Position numbers and translations under genes: made by a program. A stretch of DNA of 64,000 nucleotides, taken from assembly GCF_964340395.1 (NCBI RefSeq), contig NC_135567.1, forward strand, positions 10,527,984 through 10,591,983. The letters are read 5' to 3'. The notes under the pieces are model-generated. The model saw nothing but the letters and a program-made list of their open reading frames with translations. It was not told where the DNA came from and ran no database searches. The DNA comes from Glandiceps talaboti (Eukaryota; Hemichordata; Enteropneusta; Spengelidae). Within the stretch, counting starts at the first letter, position 1, and every line of letters starts with the position of its first letter. This document shows, piece after piece, positions 1-12,600 of this stretch.

Positions 1-686
1 GACGCTGCCTACCATAAAATAACACAAGAACTCGCCGAATCAAGAGATTTCCCCATTGGGTCATCAGACAGCGAAGAGGAACCATTTCACGAGTTGGACA
101 TGGGTGATGAAGACAGCCTTTCTAAAGGCGCTACGCCGAAGTCTTCAACATACGAACGACTCGGACCCGATTCTGCCGCTCCTCCAAAATCGTTCTCAAA
201 GCAGACAACTGGAATCGTAATAGCACTTGTTGTTACTGCGATCGTGATCCTCGCCATAGTATTTGCCGTCGTTCCAAGGGCAAACTTTCCCCACGATGAC
301 ATTCGTCTTCCACAAACAGTTGAACCCGAATCATACGAGATAGTTTTACACCCAAACCTAACCACCGAAGACTACACAGGACATGTCAATATCCAGGTAC
401 TAGCAAAAACAGAAACACAGTCACTTTTTCTACACATGAAATCTCTAAGTTTGTCGGGTATACCTGAAGTGCGGCCAGCTGTTACGAAAAGAGATACCGT
501 TGTGTCTAAAATAAGCGTCACAAAGACAACACTGAACGATAAATTTGAAATGCTGTACATCGCACTCGCACAGAAATTGTCTGTAGGTGAACGGTACATA
601 CTGACCTTACATTTCGAAGGGAAACTTTCTGAGGGGCTGAACGGATTTTACAAGAGTCGATACAAGACCGCCGCAGGCGAAGACAG
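1..686 (+). CDS. Gene 1 exon 1: cytoplasmic tail, membrane anchor, start of domain I
   Basis: Frame 1 is open from base 1. The first in-frame ATG is at 100 with G at -3 and +4, a good initiation context. The 33 codons before it are also open and acidic (SSDSEEE), so the true start may lie upstream of the window. From ATG100 a hydrophilic tail of about 37 residues leads into a hydrophobic anchor ([20 protein letters not shown], residues 38-57), then the extracellular domain I ([18 protein letters not shown]). The exon ends CAG|GTACGT at 686/687 in phase 2; open reading continues by chance to 873 but leaves the family alignment. Confidence 0.88.
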
Positions 687-3600
687 GTACGTAATGAGTA
701 CATTGTATCTACAACAGCAAATAAACACAGACTGTGACAATCGCATTGATATTGTAATTTATGGCCGCTGTTTCCCAGTCCAGCGCGCTTTATCTTTGAA
801 CAAATACAAATTTATCAGAATTCAAAAAAATCAAAGCTCGGCAGTAAGAGAAAACCAAATCAATATTCGCTGACAGTGTCACGTTGCAGACGATAGATAC
901 ACAGCGAAGATAAATTTGCATAATTCGTCAGTGAATAATCGTCTCGTACACTTGAAAGCGAACGCTACTTCATGCAATGTGTGCGATTTGGTGTTGAGAA
1001 CTTGTTTGCATGGTTTTTATTGTTTATTTTTCAAAAATATTGTACGTGGCAAACTTGCATATTACCAACAGTAGGCTAGAGCACGTAAATTCAAAACAAC
1101 ACCCATGTGAAGTGTTGTGTGTAGTAACGGCTTAACGTACATTGAATACTGAAACAACGTAACTTACAGTTACACTCAATTAAGCACCTTGGCTGAACTA
1201 CATTTTCAAAAGGAAAAATGAACCATATGGTTGTTTAATTAACTGCATGTACAACAAGTAACACTAAAGTAAAGCACTTTCTCTATGTGCTACACTCGTT
1301 TATAGCATTCATATTACGAGTAACACTGAAGTAAAGCACTTTTTGTTTGTTACCGGTTACCCAACCCCACCTATTTTTTCAATGCCGACCCTAAATTTTT
1401 TAAACGTATTTGAGAAAAAATAGTAAAATCGCAACAATTGTGAAATCTCATGAGAAATAGTGAATGCGGAAACTGACATCAACTTTAAAAAGACAATGTA
1501 AAGTTGTTCTTCCAATCTGTAATGGCTGTACATCTGATAGGAAGAAATAAATAACACATACACCATTTGGAAAACAATGGAAAATTTGAACTAGACACTC
1601 ACACATGAAAAAAAAAATATTAAATTTTTTTTTTAAATCTACCTACCCTACCTATTCTAAAATTTGAGTGTAATCAGGACCACACAATTTTGTTATTAGG
1701 TTTAACATGATTAACAGTGGTGGATTTCTGGCAGTATTAAGAGTGTCTACCATCACGTTTTTACATTACACCAATCATAGTAGTGTGACTGCGACAGTTT
1801 TCATCATGGTTTCCATCATATATAAACGTATGATGTCACACTTGTGAATGTTCATTTAGGGGAAGGGGGAAGGGTTTGTTCTAAACGAGCAAAGTTTGTT
1901 TATTGCGCTCGTGCGATTTTGTGCGATTGTCCCTTAGTCCCATCACATAAATATCGGGGTTAGAGACACAAGGTTCACAACAACAGATGATACGATATAT
2001 TATTGACAGAGTGTGTGACATGTTGGTAATCCAAACTATAAAAATAGATCAGTTGAAACATAATACGTTGAGAGTTATACCTGTATGATGTATAAGTATG
2101 TGATATCACTGTCATCTCTGTCAATTTACAGTGATTTTTGCTAAAGTTGTCATATTGATGAGGATTGGGTATTTATTTTGGATTTTTAATTTATAAATCA
2201 ATTTTTAACATGGCTTCCTACTTGAAAAATCAATGTGAAACAACATATACCAAATACTTGGTTGTAACTCAATAAATTGCAGGAGATTAATGTAAAATCT
2301 GTGTTATTGTACAAAATGTGCCTACAATACATATAACAAACTTTTTACACATTCTTTAGCTTTTTGCAGTGTATTCAGTTACAAACACAGACTTAGTCAA
2401 CGTTGTTACACATTCATTTTTCAAATAGGAAGCCATGATAAAATTGTTTTATAAATTAAAAATCTAAAATAAACACCCAATCCTTATCCATATGGCCACT
2501 TTAAAGCGACCATCTGGATGAAAATTCACTATATATTTTAAAAGGTGAAAAAAATATGTCAAAAAGTTTGTTATTGTACATGTACATACAATAAGAAACA
2601 TTTGTACAGCTTTACTAATCTTTTACTGAGTTACAAAAACACAGACTTGGCATATTTTGTTCCATTGATTTTTCAAGTAGTAAGCCATGATAAAATTTAA
2701 AAAAATCAAACCATTTTATCATGGCTTCCTACTTGAAAAATCAAATCCCGACATCCATGGCATATGACCACTTTAAATTAAGGGTGGTAAGCAGGTAAAA
2801 TCTACCTACATGTAAGTTCCCCAGTCATTCTGTCAAGAGTTTCCTTACCAAACTTAAAGTATGTATTACTGAAACTATGCTCTAACTAAACAGTCTCAAA
2901 AATATATACACATTTCAGTGTATATATTATTCCCCAATATTTTTTTCCGTAGACAAGTAACTTAGGGTGCCTTGTTTGACTTGCAGTGACAAAACTCCTT
3001 AGGTTAACAAGTATTTTCTAGCTGACTGGAGATAAACCGGTATAATGATCATACCTACTCAAGGTTAATTTTAGGAGACGAAAAGAGAAAATAACAGCAA
3101 TTCTTAATTTTTTTGATTCTTACTACAAGCACAACTTTTGAGATACTTTTCACATGATGGTGAATGACTGGGGTATAAATTCCATATTTTGCTGTTTGAA
3201 CTTATTCAAGGTAAAAATTAGTCCAAAGCAACTCTGATCTGTAGTACTCCATTTCCCAAGGTAATTATCGTAATCGTAATTGATAAAGGAAACTAGACTA
3301 GTTTTAGGATGTCGTCAGTCAATCTGAGTAAAATCTGATGTGGTGAAAGCGGCTAGATGTTTTATTTACCTCTATCCATCGTGTTGTGACATTTGTTTTG
3401 TTCCGAGTGATCACCGCCTTCCCACATCTGAAATTATGTAATAGAAAATCTCGTTTGAATCTCAAGAATCTTGAAAGGTTTCTATGACCAATCAGCTCCC
3501 TTCTTTCAAAATCATTCAGAGAGCCTCTGTACGTCTTGACCTTCAGGTATTTTGTAAAGGTACCTGGTAGTTCATTTGCTTCTAATGTTAAAATGTAGCC

Positions 3601-6600
3601 AAATTTTGCTCCGAGTCAAAATGAAAAAACTGCCATTTCTTGTGAACACATAGTTAGAGATAGGAGAACACCAAATTTTGGTGTGTCACTAGAAATGGTG
3701 TGCGTCAGTGGTGCGTCAAATTGGCTTAAAGGGCAACACTCACCTCATAGTAAGAGATAGGGGAACACAAAATTTTGATGCCTCACTAGAAATTGTGTGC
3801 ATCAGTGGCACATCAAATCGACTTAGAGAGCACACTCACCACATAGTAAGAGATATGGGAACACCAAATTTTGGTGTATCACTAGAAATTGTGTGTGTCA
3901 GTGGTGCATCAAATCGGCTTAGAGGGTACACTGACCACATAGTAAGAGATAGAGGAACACCAAAGTTTGGTGCAACAGTAGAAATTGTGTGCATCAGTGG
4001 CACGTCAAATTGGCTTAGAGAGGACACACTGGTGGTGAGGGACATGACACGACACAATCCTAGGTTAGCATTGAGGTACAAATTAACAAATGGTTGCCGT
4101 CAGAAAACAATACTGTACACTAGCACTGTATATGAAGTAAATAATGTTAACATATGGCCATTCTTCCCACGCATACTTAGCCAGCGTTTCTTGAAAAATG
4201 CACTTTCAACATCAATAATTGAGAGCGGTGTATAACCCCTCAGGACAACTTAATATTAGCTCCATTCAAAAGTCTTTTGACTCCAGTTTTAAAAGGAGTC
4301 AGTTTGCCTGAATACATATGGTAGAATCACAGTGGTCTCCACGGATTGGTCCGACAGCCTGGCTCATTTGCATAATTTATTCACATGATTTGCATAACAA
4401 TTATTAGCTTTGTCAGGTAAGCTACCAACCTACATATTGAAATTGAAATTGAATTTAAAATTTATTCCACCGGAGAAGAAAAATATATACACAAACTTTG
4501 AAAGCAACAGAATGAACATTTCTGTTCTTATTTAAAAGGCCATGGAAATATTTCCCAAGGAACTAATCAAAGTCCATGGACCAGACATGCAAATAATCAA
4601 GACAAAGTTTAGCACGTACGAGTTTCACAATAACAACAAAAAATACAATTTTATGTAAATGAAGAGATAAAGATATGTTGGTGGCAAAAATAAATAAATA
4701 CATGGAAGTTCATTGGATCTAGCAACAACAAAACAACTGTAGCCTACCTGTAGACTTGAAGGACTAACATTACTACACTATTCCGCTATCCCAACTGTAG
4801 CCTACCTGTAGACTTGAAGGACTAACACTACTACACTATTTCAGCTATCCTAACTGTAGCCTACCTGTAGACTTGAAGGACTAACACTACTACACTATTT
4901 CAGCTATCCTAACTGTAGCCTACCTGTAGACTTGAACTTGAAGGACTAACACTACTATAGTACTACACTATTTCAGCTATCCTAACTGTAGCCTACCTGT
5001 AGTCTTGAAGGACTAACATTACTACACTATTTCAGCTATCCTAACTGTAGCCTACCTGTAGACTTGAAGTACTAACACTACTACACTATTCCACTATCCT
5101 AACTGTAGCCTACCTGTAGTCTTGAAGGACTAACACTACTACACTATTCCACTATCCTAACTGTAGCCTACCTGTAGACTTGAAGGACTAACACTACTAC
5201 ACTATTTCAGCTATCCTAACTGTAGCCTACCTGTAGACTTGAAGGACTAACGCTACTACACTATTTCAGCTATCCTAACTGTAGCCTACCTGTACTCTTG
5301 AAGGACTAACACTACTACACTATTTCACCTATCCTAACTGTAGCCTACCTGTACTCTTGAAGGACTAACACTACTACACTATTTCAGCTATCCTAACTGT
5401 AGCCTACCTGTAGACTTGAAGGACTAACATTACTACACTATTTCAGCTATCCTAACTGTAGTCTACCTGTAGACTTGAAGGACTAACACTACTACACAAT
5501 TTCAGCTATCCTAACTGTAGTCTACCTGTAGACTTGAAGGACCATCACATACTACACTATTCTGCTATCCTAACTGTAGCCTACCTGTAGACTTGAAGGA
5601 CTAACATTACTACACTATTTCAGCTATCCTAACTGTAGCCTACCTGTAGACTTGAAGGACTAACATTACTACACTATTTCAGCTATCCTAACTGTAGCCT
5701 ACCTGTAGACTTGAAGGACTAACATTACTACACTATTTCAGCTATCCTAACTGTAGCCTACCTGTAGACTTGAAGGACTAACACTACTACACAATTTCAG
5801 CTATCCTAACTGTAGCCTACCTGTAGACTTGAAGGACTAACACTACTACACTATATCACTGCAGCTATCCTAACTGTAGCCTACCTGTAGACTTGAAGGA
5901 CTAACACTACTACACTATTTCAGCTATCCTAACTGTAGCCTACCTGTAGACTTGAAGGACTAACACTACTACACTATTTCAGCTATCCTAACTGTAGCCT
6001 ACCTGTAGACTTGAAGGACTAACACTACTACACTATTTCAGCTATCCTAACTGTAGCCTACCTGTAGACTTGAAGGACTAACACTGCTACACTATTTCCA
6101 CTCTCCTAACTGTAGCCTGCCTGTAGACTTGAAGGACTAACACTACTACACTATTTCAGCTATCCTAACTGTAGCCTACCTGTAGACTTGAAGGACTAAC
6201 ACTACTACACTATTTCAGCTATCCTAACTGTAGCCTACCTGTAGACTTGAAGGACTAACACTACTACACTATTTCAGCTATCCTAACTGTAGCCTACCTG
6301 TAGTCTTGAAGGACTAACACTGCTACACTATTTTGCATGTCCTTCAAGTCTACAGGTGTAAAGTTAGACAGAAGCAATGACATGAGCATCATGATGGCAC
6401 TGGGTAGCGTCATGCTACCGTTGTGCTTGCATCAGGCTAGCATTGGGTTAGCATCAGGTTGGTATTGGGTTACATTAGGCTGGTAAATGTGGTATTGGGA
6501 TAACATCACTGCAGGCTGATGTTGGGATACCATCAGACTGGCATTATGCTAGCCTCAGGATAGCTCAGTGCTGTGCATTTGTACAACCGGTAGGAGATTT

Positions 6601-9600
6601 GTTAGTATTAATGCTAACTTTGTGTAAGGATTTATACCTACACCAGCCTAAAGTGAACACCAGGCTGACACTGTGCTTGCAACTCTGAAACATGTTTACA
6701 TTGTATTGTAAACTGTACTGATGAATATGCCAAAAATAGTCTTTTATTCCATCAAAACAGCTGTTATGTAAATTTGTGTTGTACATGTTGACATGATTGG
6801 TGTCATCAGCTAAATGTAGAATATATTTAGGTATTATTACTTTTAACGAATAAAGTGTTTTCTTTATGTACCACAATCGTTCATAGCATCCATATCAAGT
6901 ACAACCCATAACACCAAAGTATAGCATTTTCTGTATGTACCACAATCGTTTATAGCATCCATATCAAGTACAACCCATAACACCAAAGTAAAGTGTTTTC
7001 TGTATGTACCACAATCATTTATAGCATCCATATCAAGTACAACCCATAACACCAAAGTAAAGTGTTTTCTGTATGTACCACAATCGTTTATAGCATCCAT
7101 ATCAAGTACAACCCATAACACCAAAGTAAAGTGTTTTCTGTATGTACCACAATCATTTATAGCATCCATATCAAGTACAACCCATAACACCAAAGTAAAG
7201 CATTTTCTGTATGTACCACAATTGTTTATAGCATCCATATCAAGTACAACCCATAACACCAAAGTAAAGCATTTTCTGTATGTACCACAATCGTTTATAG
7301 CATCCATATCAAGTACAACCCATAACACCAAAGTAAAACGCTTTCTGTATGTACCAAAATCGTTTATAGCATCCATATTAAGTACAACCCATAACACCAA
7401 AGTAAAGTGTTTTCTGTATGTACCACAATCATTTATAGCATCCATATCAAGTACAACCCATAACACCAAAGTAAAGTGTTTTCTGTATGTACCACAATTG
7501 TTTATAGCATCCATATCAAGTACAACCCATAACACCAAAGTAAAGCATTTTCTGTATGTACCACAATCATTTATAGCATCCATATCAAGTACAACCCATA
7601 ACACCAAAGTAAAGTGTTTTCTGTATGTACCACAATCATTTATAGCATCCATATCAAGTACAACCCATAACACCAAAGTAAAGTGTTTTCTGTATGTACC
7701 ACAATTGTTTATAGCATCCATATCAAGTACAACCCATAACACCAAAGTAAAGCATTTTCTGTATGTACCACAATCGTTTATAGCATCCATATCAAGTACA
7801 ACCCATAACACCAAAGTAAAACGCTTTCTGTATGTACCAAAATCGTTTATAGCATCCATATTAAGTACAACCCATAACACCAAAGTAAAACGCTTTCTGT
7901 ATGTACCACAATCGTTAATAGCATCCATATCAAGTACAACCCATAACACCAAAGTAAAGTGTTTTCTGTATGTACCACAATCATTTATAGCATCCATATT
8001 AAGTACAACCGATAACACCAAAGTAAAGTGTTTTCTGTATGTACCACAATAGTTTATAGCATCCATATTAAGTACAATCCATAACACCAAAGTAAAGTGT
8101 TTTCTGTATGTACCACAATCATTTATAGCATCCATATCAAATACAACCCATAACACCAAAGTAAAGCATTTTCTGTATGTACCACAATCATTTATAGCAT
8201 CCATATCAAGTACAACCCATAACACCAAAGTAAAGCATTTTCTGTATGTACCACAATCGTTTATAGCATCCATATCAAGTACAACCCATAACACCAAAGT
8301 AAAGTGTTTTCTGTATGTACCACAATCGTTTATAGCATCCATATCAAGTACAACCCATAACACCAAAGTAAAACGCTTTCAGTATGTACCACAATTGTTT
8401 ATAGCATCCATATCAAGTACAACCCATAACACCAAAGTAAAGCATTTTCTGTATGTACCACAATAGTTTATAGCATCCATATCAAGTACAACCCATAACA
8501 CCAAAGTAAAGTGTTTTCTGTATGTACCACAATCGTTTATAGCATCCATATCAAGTACAACCCATAACACCAAAGTAAAGTGTTTTCTGTATGTACCACA
8601 ATCGTTTATAGCATCCATATCAAGTACAACCCATAACACCAAAGTAAAGTGTTTTCTGTATGTACCACAATTGTTTATAGCATCCATATTAAGTACAACC
8701 CATAACACCAAAGTAAAGCATTTTCTGTACCACAATCGTTTATAGCATCCATATCAAGTACAACCCATAACACCAAAGTAAAGCATTTTCTGTATGTACC
8801 ACAATCGTTTATAGCATCCATATCAAGTGTAAAAGTATACTGTTTCATTTGCTAACTGACCACATGAGAAAGGCCACATGCTATAGGCTTGTAAATAAAC
8901 CAATTGAAACAGTATACTTTTACACTTGATATCAATGCTATAAATGAGTGTACTACATGTACATTGAGAAAGTGCTTTACTTCAGTGTTACTCATTGTAA
9001 TATGAATGCTATAAATGAGTGTAGTACATAGAGAAAGTGCTTTACTTCAGTGTTACTCGTTCTATCATGCAATGTCTCAGTGCATATATATATTTCTACA
9101 GGTACTTGTTCCAATTAATGTCACAAAATATCTTGACTATATAAAGCAAACAGTACATAAATTCTGAATTATTGACTTGAACTGACAGTATCTGTCTTTT
9201 CTGGGACTTACAACTGTATGATCATACAAAGTGATTAACATACATACATGAGGGAGAATGCAAACAATTGTTTACTATGTCAACATGCAGACTGCACTGC
9301 CCTGCTATACTGTAAACATAGAATAGATATTTTCACTATGACAAAATTTTATGATTTTAGAACCTTCAACAAGATCTCAAAGACTAATTTTTCACTAATT
9401 ACCAGATTGTTACATTGTGTTCATGTACAAAAGGTGTTTTAGTCACTACGTATGTTTTGTGTTTTTTGTTTTCCAGCGAAAATAAGTCTTAAGTGAAAAT
9501 TTCTAGGTTTACAGTATTATTCCCAATGTTTCTTCATTTATTAGGAGCATACTAAGTGACCTAAGGGGCCTTGTTATGAGTGGACGATGAGTAGTGCCAA

Positions 9601-12600
9601 GGCCCCTTATGTTATGAATACTGAGTATATATTGGAGAATGATATAATCATTTTTTTTCATTTTTTCAATAATATTTTGCTCACTTAAACTTGGTTTTAG
9701 ACTAGAGTATTAGAATTAATGTTTATTTATGAAATTTTAACAAAATTAATATCAAAAGATCACATCAGTAAGAAAGAAAAAATATGAAATAAAATAGAAC
9801 AGTATCGCAAAATTGAAGATCATGGTTTTCTCTTTTCATCTCTGTGAAGTAGTTAAGGTAAATAATTTCAATTTATTTGAATTCAATTTATGATAAGAAG
9901 GACAAATATTGAAAGTTTATTTTGAGTTAATTATTGTATGTAAGAATTTTAAGTATTTGACAACACAAATTTTCCCGCCAAAACTTTCAGTTTCAGTAAA
10001 ATTCTTGATTGTCTGTTACTTTGTTGTAAATCTGAATCTAATTTTAGAGTAGACTTGGAGGAAAAATCTTTTTGTACTAAGTGTTGTCAATTTTTGTGTC
10101 TAAAAGTCTGTCAGAGACAGTATTGTTGAAAAAATAACAAATAATGTCATAATTTTTTGTTTATCTTACTTTTTGGTACATCTTAACTTAAATTTAGACC
10201 AAAATAGTAGTAAAAGTCTTCATTGATGAAATTTTTAAACAGATTGTAGTCTAAATGAGTGAACATCAACAAAAAATCACTAATTCTTGTTCGTCTGACT
10301 TTTTGGTTCATTTGAACTTATATTTAGACTGGGTTTGTAGAAAAAATATTTATCAGCACAAAGTATTGTCAACATCACAGTCTAAATGAGACAAAGTTGA
10401 CAAAAAAAATCAAAATCACAAAATTAGATATTTGTTCATCTAAGTTCTTCATATAATTTTAGACCAAGTTTTGAAAAAAATTTATGAACAACTTGATGTC
10501 AACGTCACAGTCTAAAAGATGATGTTGACAAAAAATCACAAACACAAAACACAAATTCTCGTTCAACCGACTTTGATACATCTAATTTTACATTTGAATA
10601 AAAGGAAAAATATGAACAAATTAATGTAAAATTTAGAAAAATTTAGAAAAATTAATCATAAATTCTTCTTCAAAGGCGTTTGTATATATAACGGTAATTT
10701 TAGACTGAAAAAATAGAAAAATTATTTCTGTACAAATTGATGTCAACATTACAGCCTGAAGAGACAACATTAAAACAAATTTCCTCAAACTTGATCACAA
10801 ATTCTTGTTCTTCTAAGTTTTTCGTACATCTGGAGCTAATTTTAGATTAATATAATAGGAAAAATATTTATGAATATGTTGCTGTCAACACTACCATCTA
10901 AAGAGACGATGTTGACAAAAAAATCCTAAATTAATCACAAATTTTTGTTCTTCCAAAATTTTTTGTGAATATAAAGCTAATTTTAGACAGAAATAGAAGG
11001 AAATATATTTACGAACAAATTGATGCCAATATTACAGTCTAAAAGAGAATATTGACAAAAAAATACCAAATTAAATCACAAAAGTGAAGTACATAACTGA
11101 AGTATTTGAGTTTTATGTTAGTAAAGGATTTGTATAATCAGATGTTTAAACAAATTGACTTGATAAATGAGAAATTGTGTTTTGTTATGAACCATAAATA
11201 AAAGCCAGATAATGGACATGTAACAAAGTGGAGTAGAGTGTGGCCAGTTGAATAAACAAACTGACATTATCAAGGAGAAAGAAAGTGTGTTTTCAGAAAA
11301 TTTAGGGTGTATTAATTGAGCAAACAGTTGGAGTGTTTTTTTCCGAGTTTGAAGACCTAGAAGGTACTATAGAACTATTTTTTTCATAAATCCTGTACCT
11401 AAACTTGCATTCCATGTACATGTAGTTCTACTTTACCCGGGTTTTTAAAACCACTAGGATATAAATCCCATATTTTTTGTTCAGATATGACTTATACATG
11501 GTATAATATTATTTGCCTGTGAAAATGTACACAGATGTTTTCGTCCTTGTGTTGCACTTATTTGTAATAAGTAAACTAATTTATCATGTTGATATAATTT
11601 TGATAATAATTGATAATTGATTAATTGGTTTGGCATTGTTGGTGGGTGGGGTGGGGGCAGTGTTTTTAAAGAGGTAGGTGTGCGTTGACAATTTGATATT
11701 ACAGGTACTGAGAATAAATCAACCTTCTTGTTCTATTTTGACCCTCTAGCACAAGATAAGATGATATTACAGGTACTGAGAATAAGTCAACCTTCTTGTT
11801 CTATTTTGACCCTCTAGTATGAGGTAAAATGGTATTACAGGTACTGAGAATAAGTCAACCTTCTTGTTCTATTTTGACCCCCTAGCATGAGGTAAAATGA
11901 TATTACAGGTACTGAGAATAAGTCAACCTTCTTGTTCTATTTTGACCCTCTAGCACAAGATAAAATGCTATTACAGGTACTGAGAATAAGTCAACCTTCT
12001 TGTTCTACTTTGACCCTCTAGCATGAGTTAAAATGCTATTACAGGTACTGAGAATAAGTCAACCTTCTTGTTCTACTTTGACCCTCTAGCATGAGGTAAA
12101 ATGCTATTACAGGTACTGAGAATAAGTCAACCTTCTTGTTCTACTTTGACCCTCTAGCATGAGGTAAAATGCTATTACAGGTACTGAGAATAAGTCAACC
12201 TTCTTGTTCTATTTTGACCCTCTAGTATGAGGTAAAATGGTATTACAGGTACTGAGAATAAGTCAACCTTCTTGTTCTATTTTGACCCCCTAGCATGAGG
12301 TAAAATGATATTACAGGTACTGAGAATAAGTCAACCTTCTTGTTCTATTTTGACCCTCTAGCACAAGATAAAATGCTATTACAGGTACTGAGAATAAGTC
12401 AACCTTCTTGTTCTATTTTGACCCTCTAGCACAAGATAAAATGCTATTACAGGTACTGAGAATAAGTCAACCTTCTTGTTCTATTTTGACCCTCTAGCAT
12501 GAGTTAAAATGCTATTACAGGTACTGAGAATAAGTCAACCTTCGTGTTCTACTTTGACCCTCTAGCATGAGGTAAAATGCTATTACAGGTACTGAGAATA

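Noticed and set aside
3708-4235. 175-residue frame on + in intron 1
   Set aside because: Mostly three copies of the 96-bp repeat (32 codons each) followed by unrelated sequence; the same pseudo-peptide appears at 20240-20494.
6864-8366. 500-residue open frame on the - strand and 276-residue frame on +
   Set aside because: Both run through the 69-bp array; unit length is divisible by 3, so the frame stays open on both strands. The protein would be a pure 23-residue repeat with no start context or flanking coding sequence.
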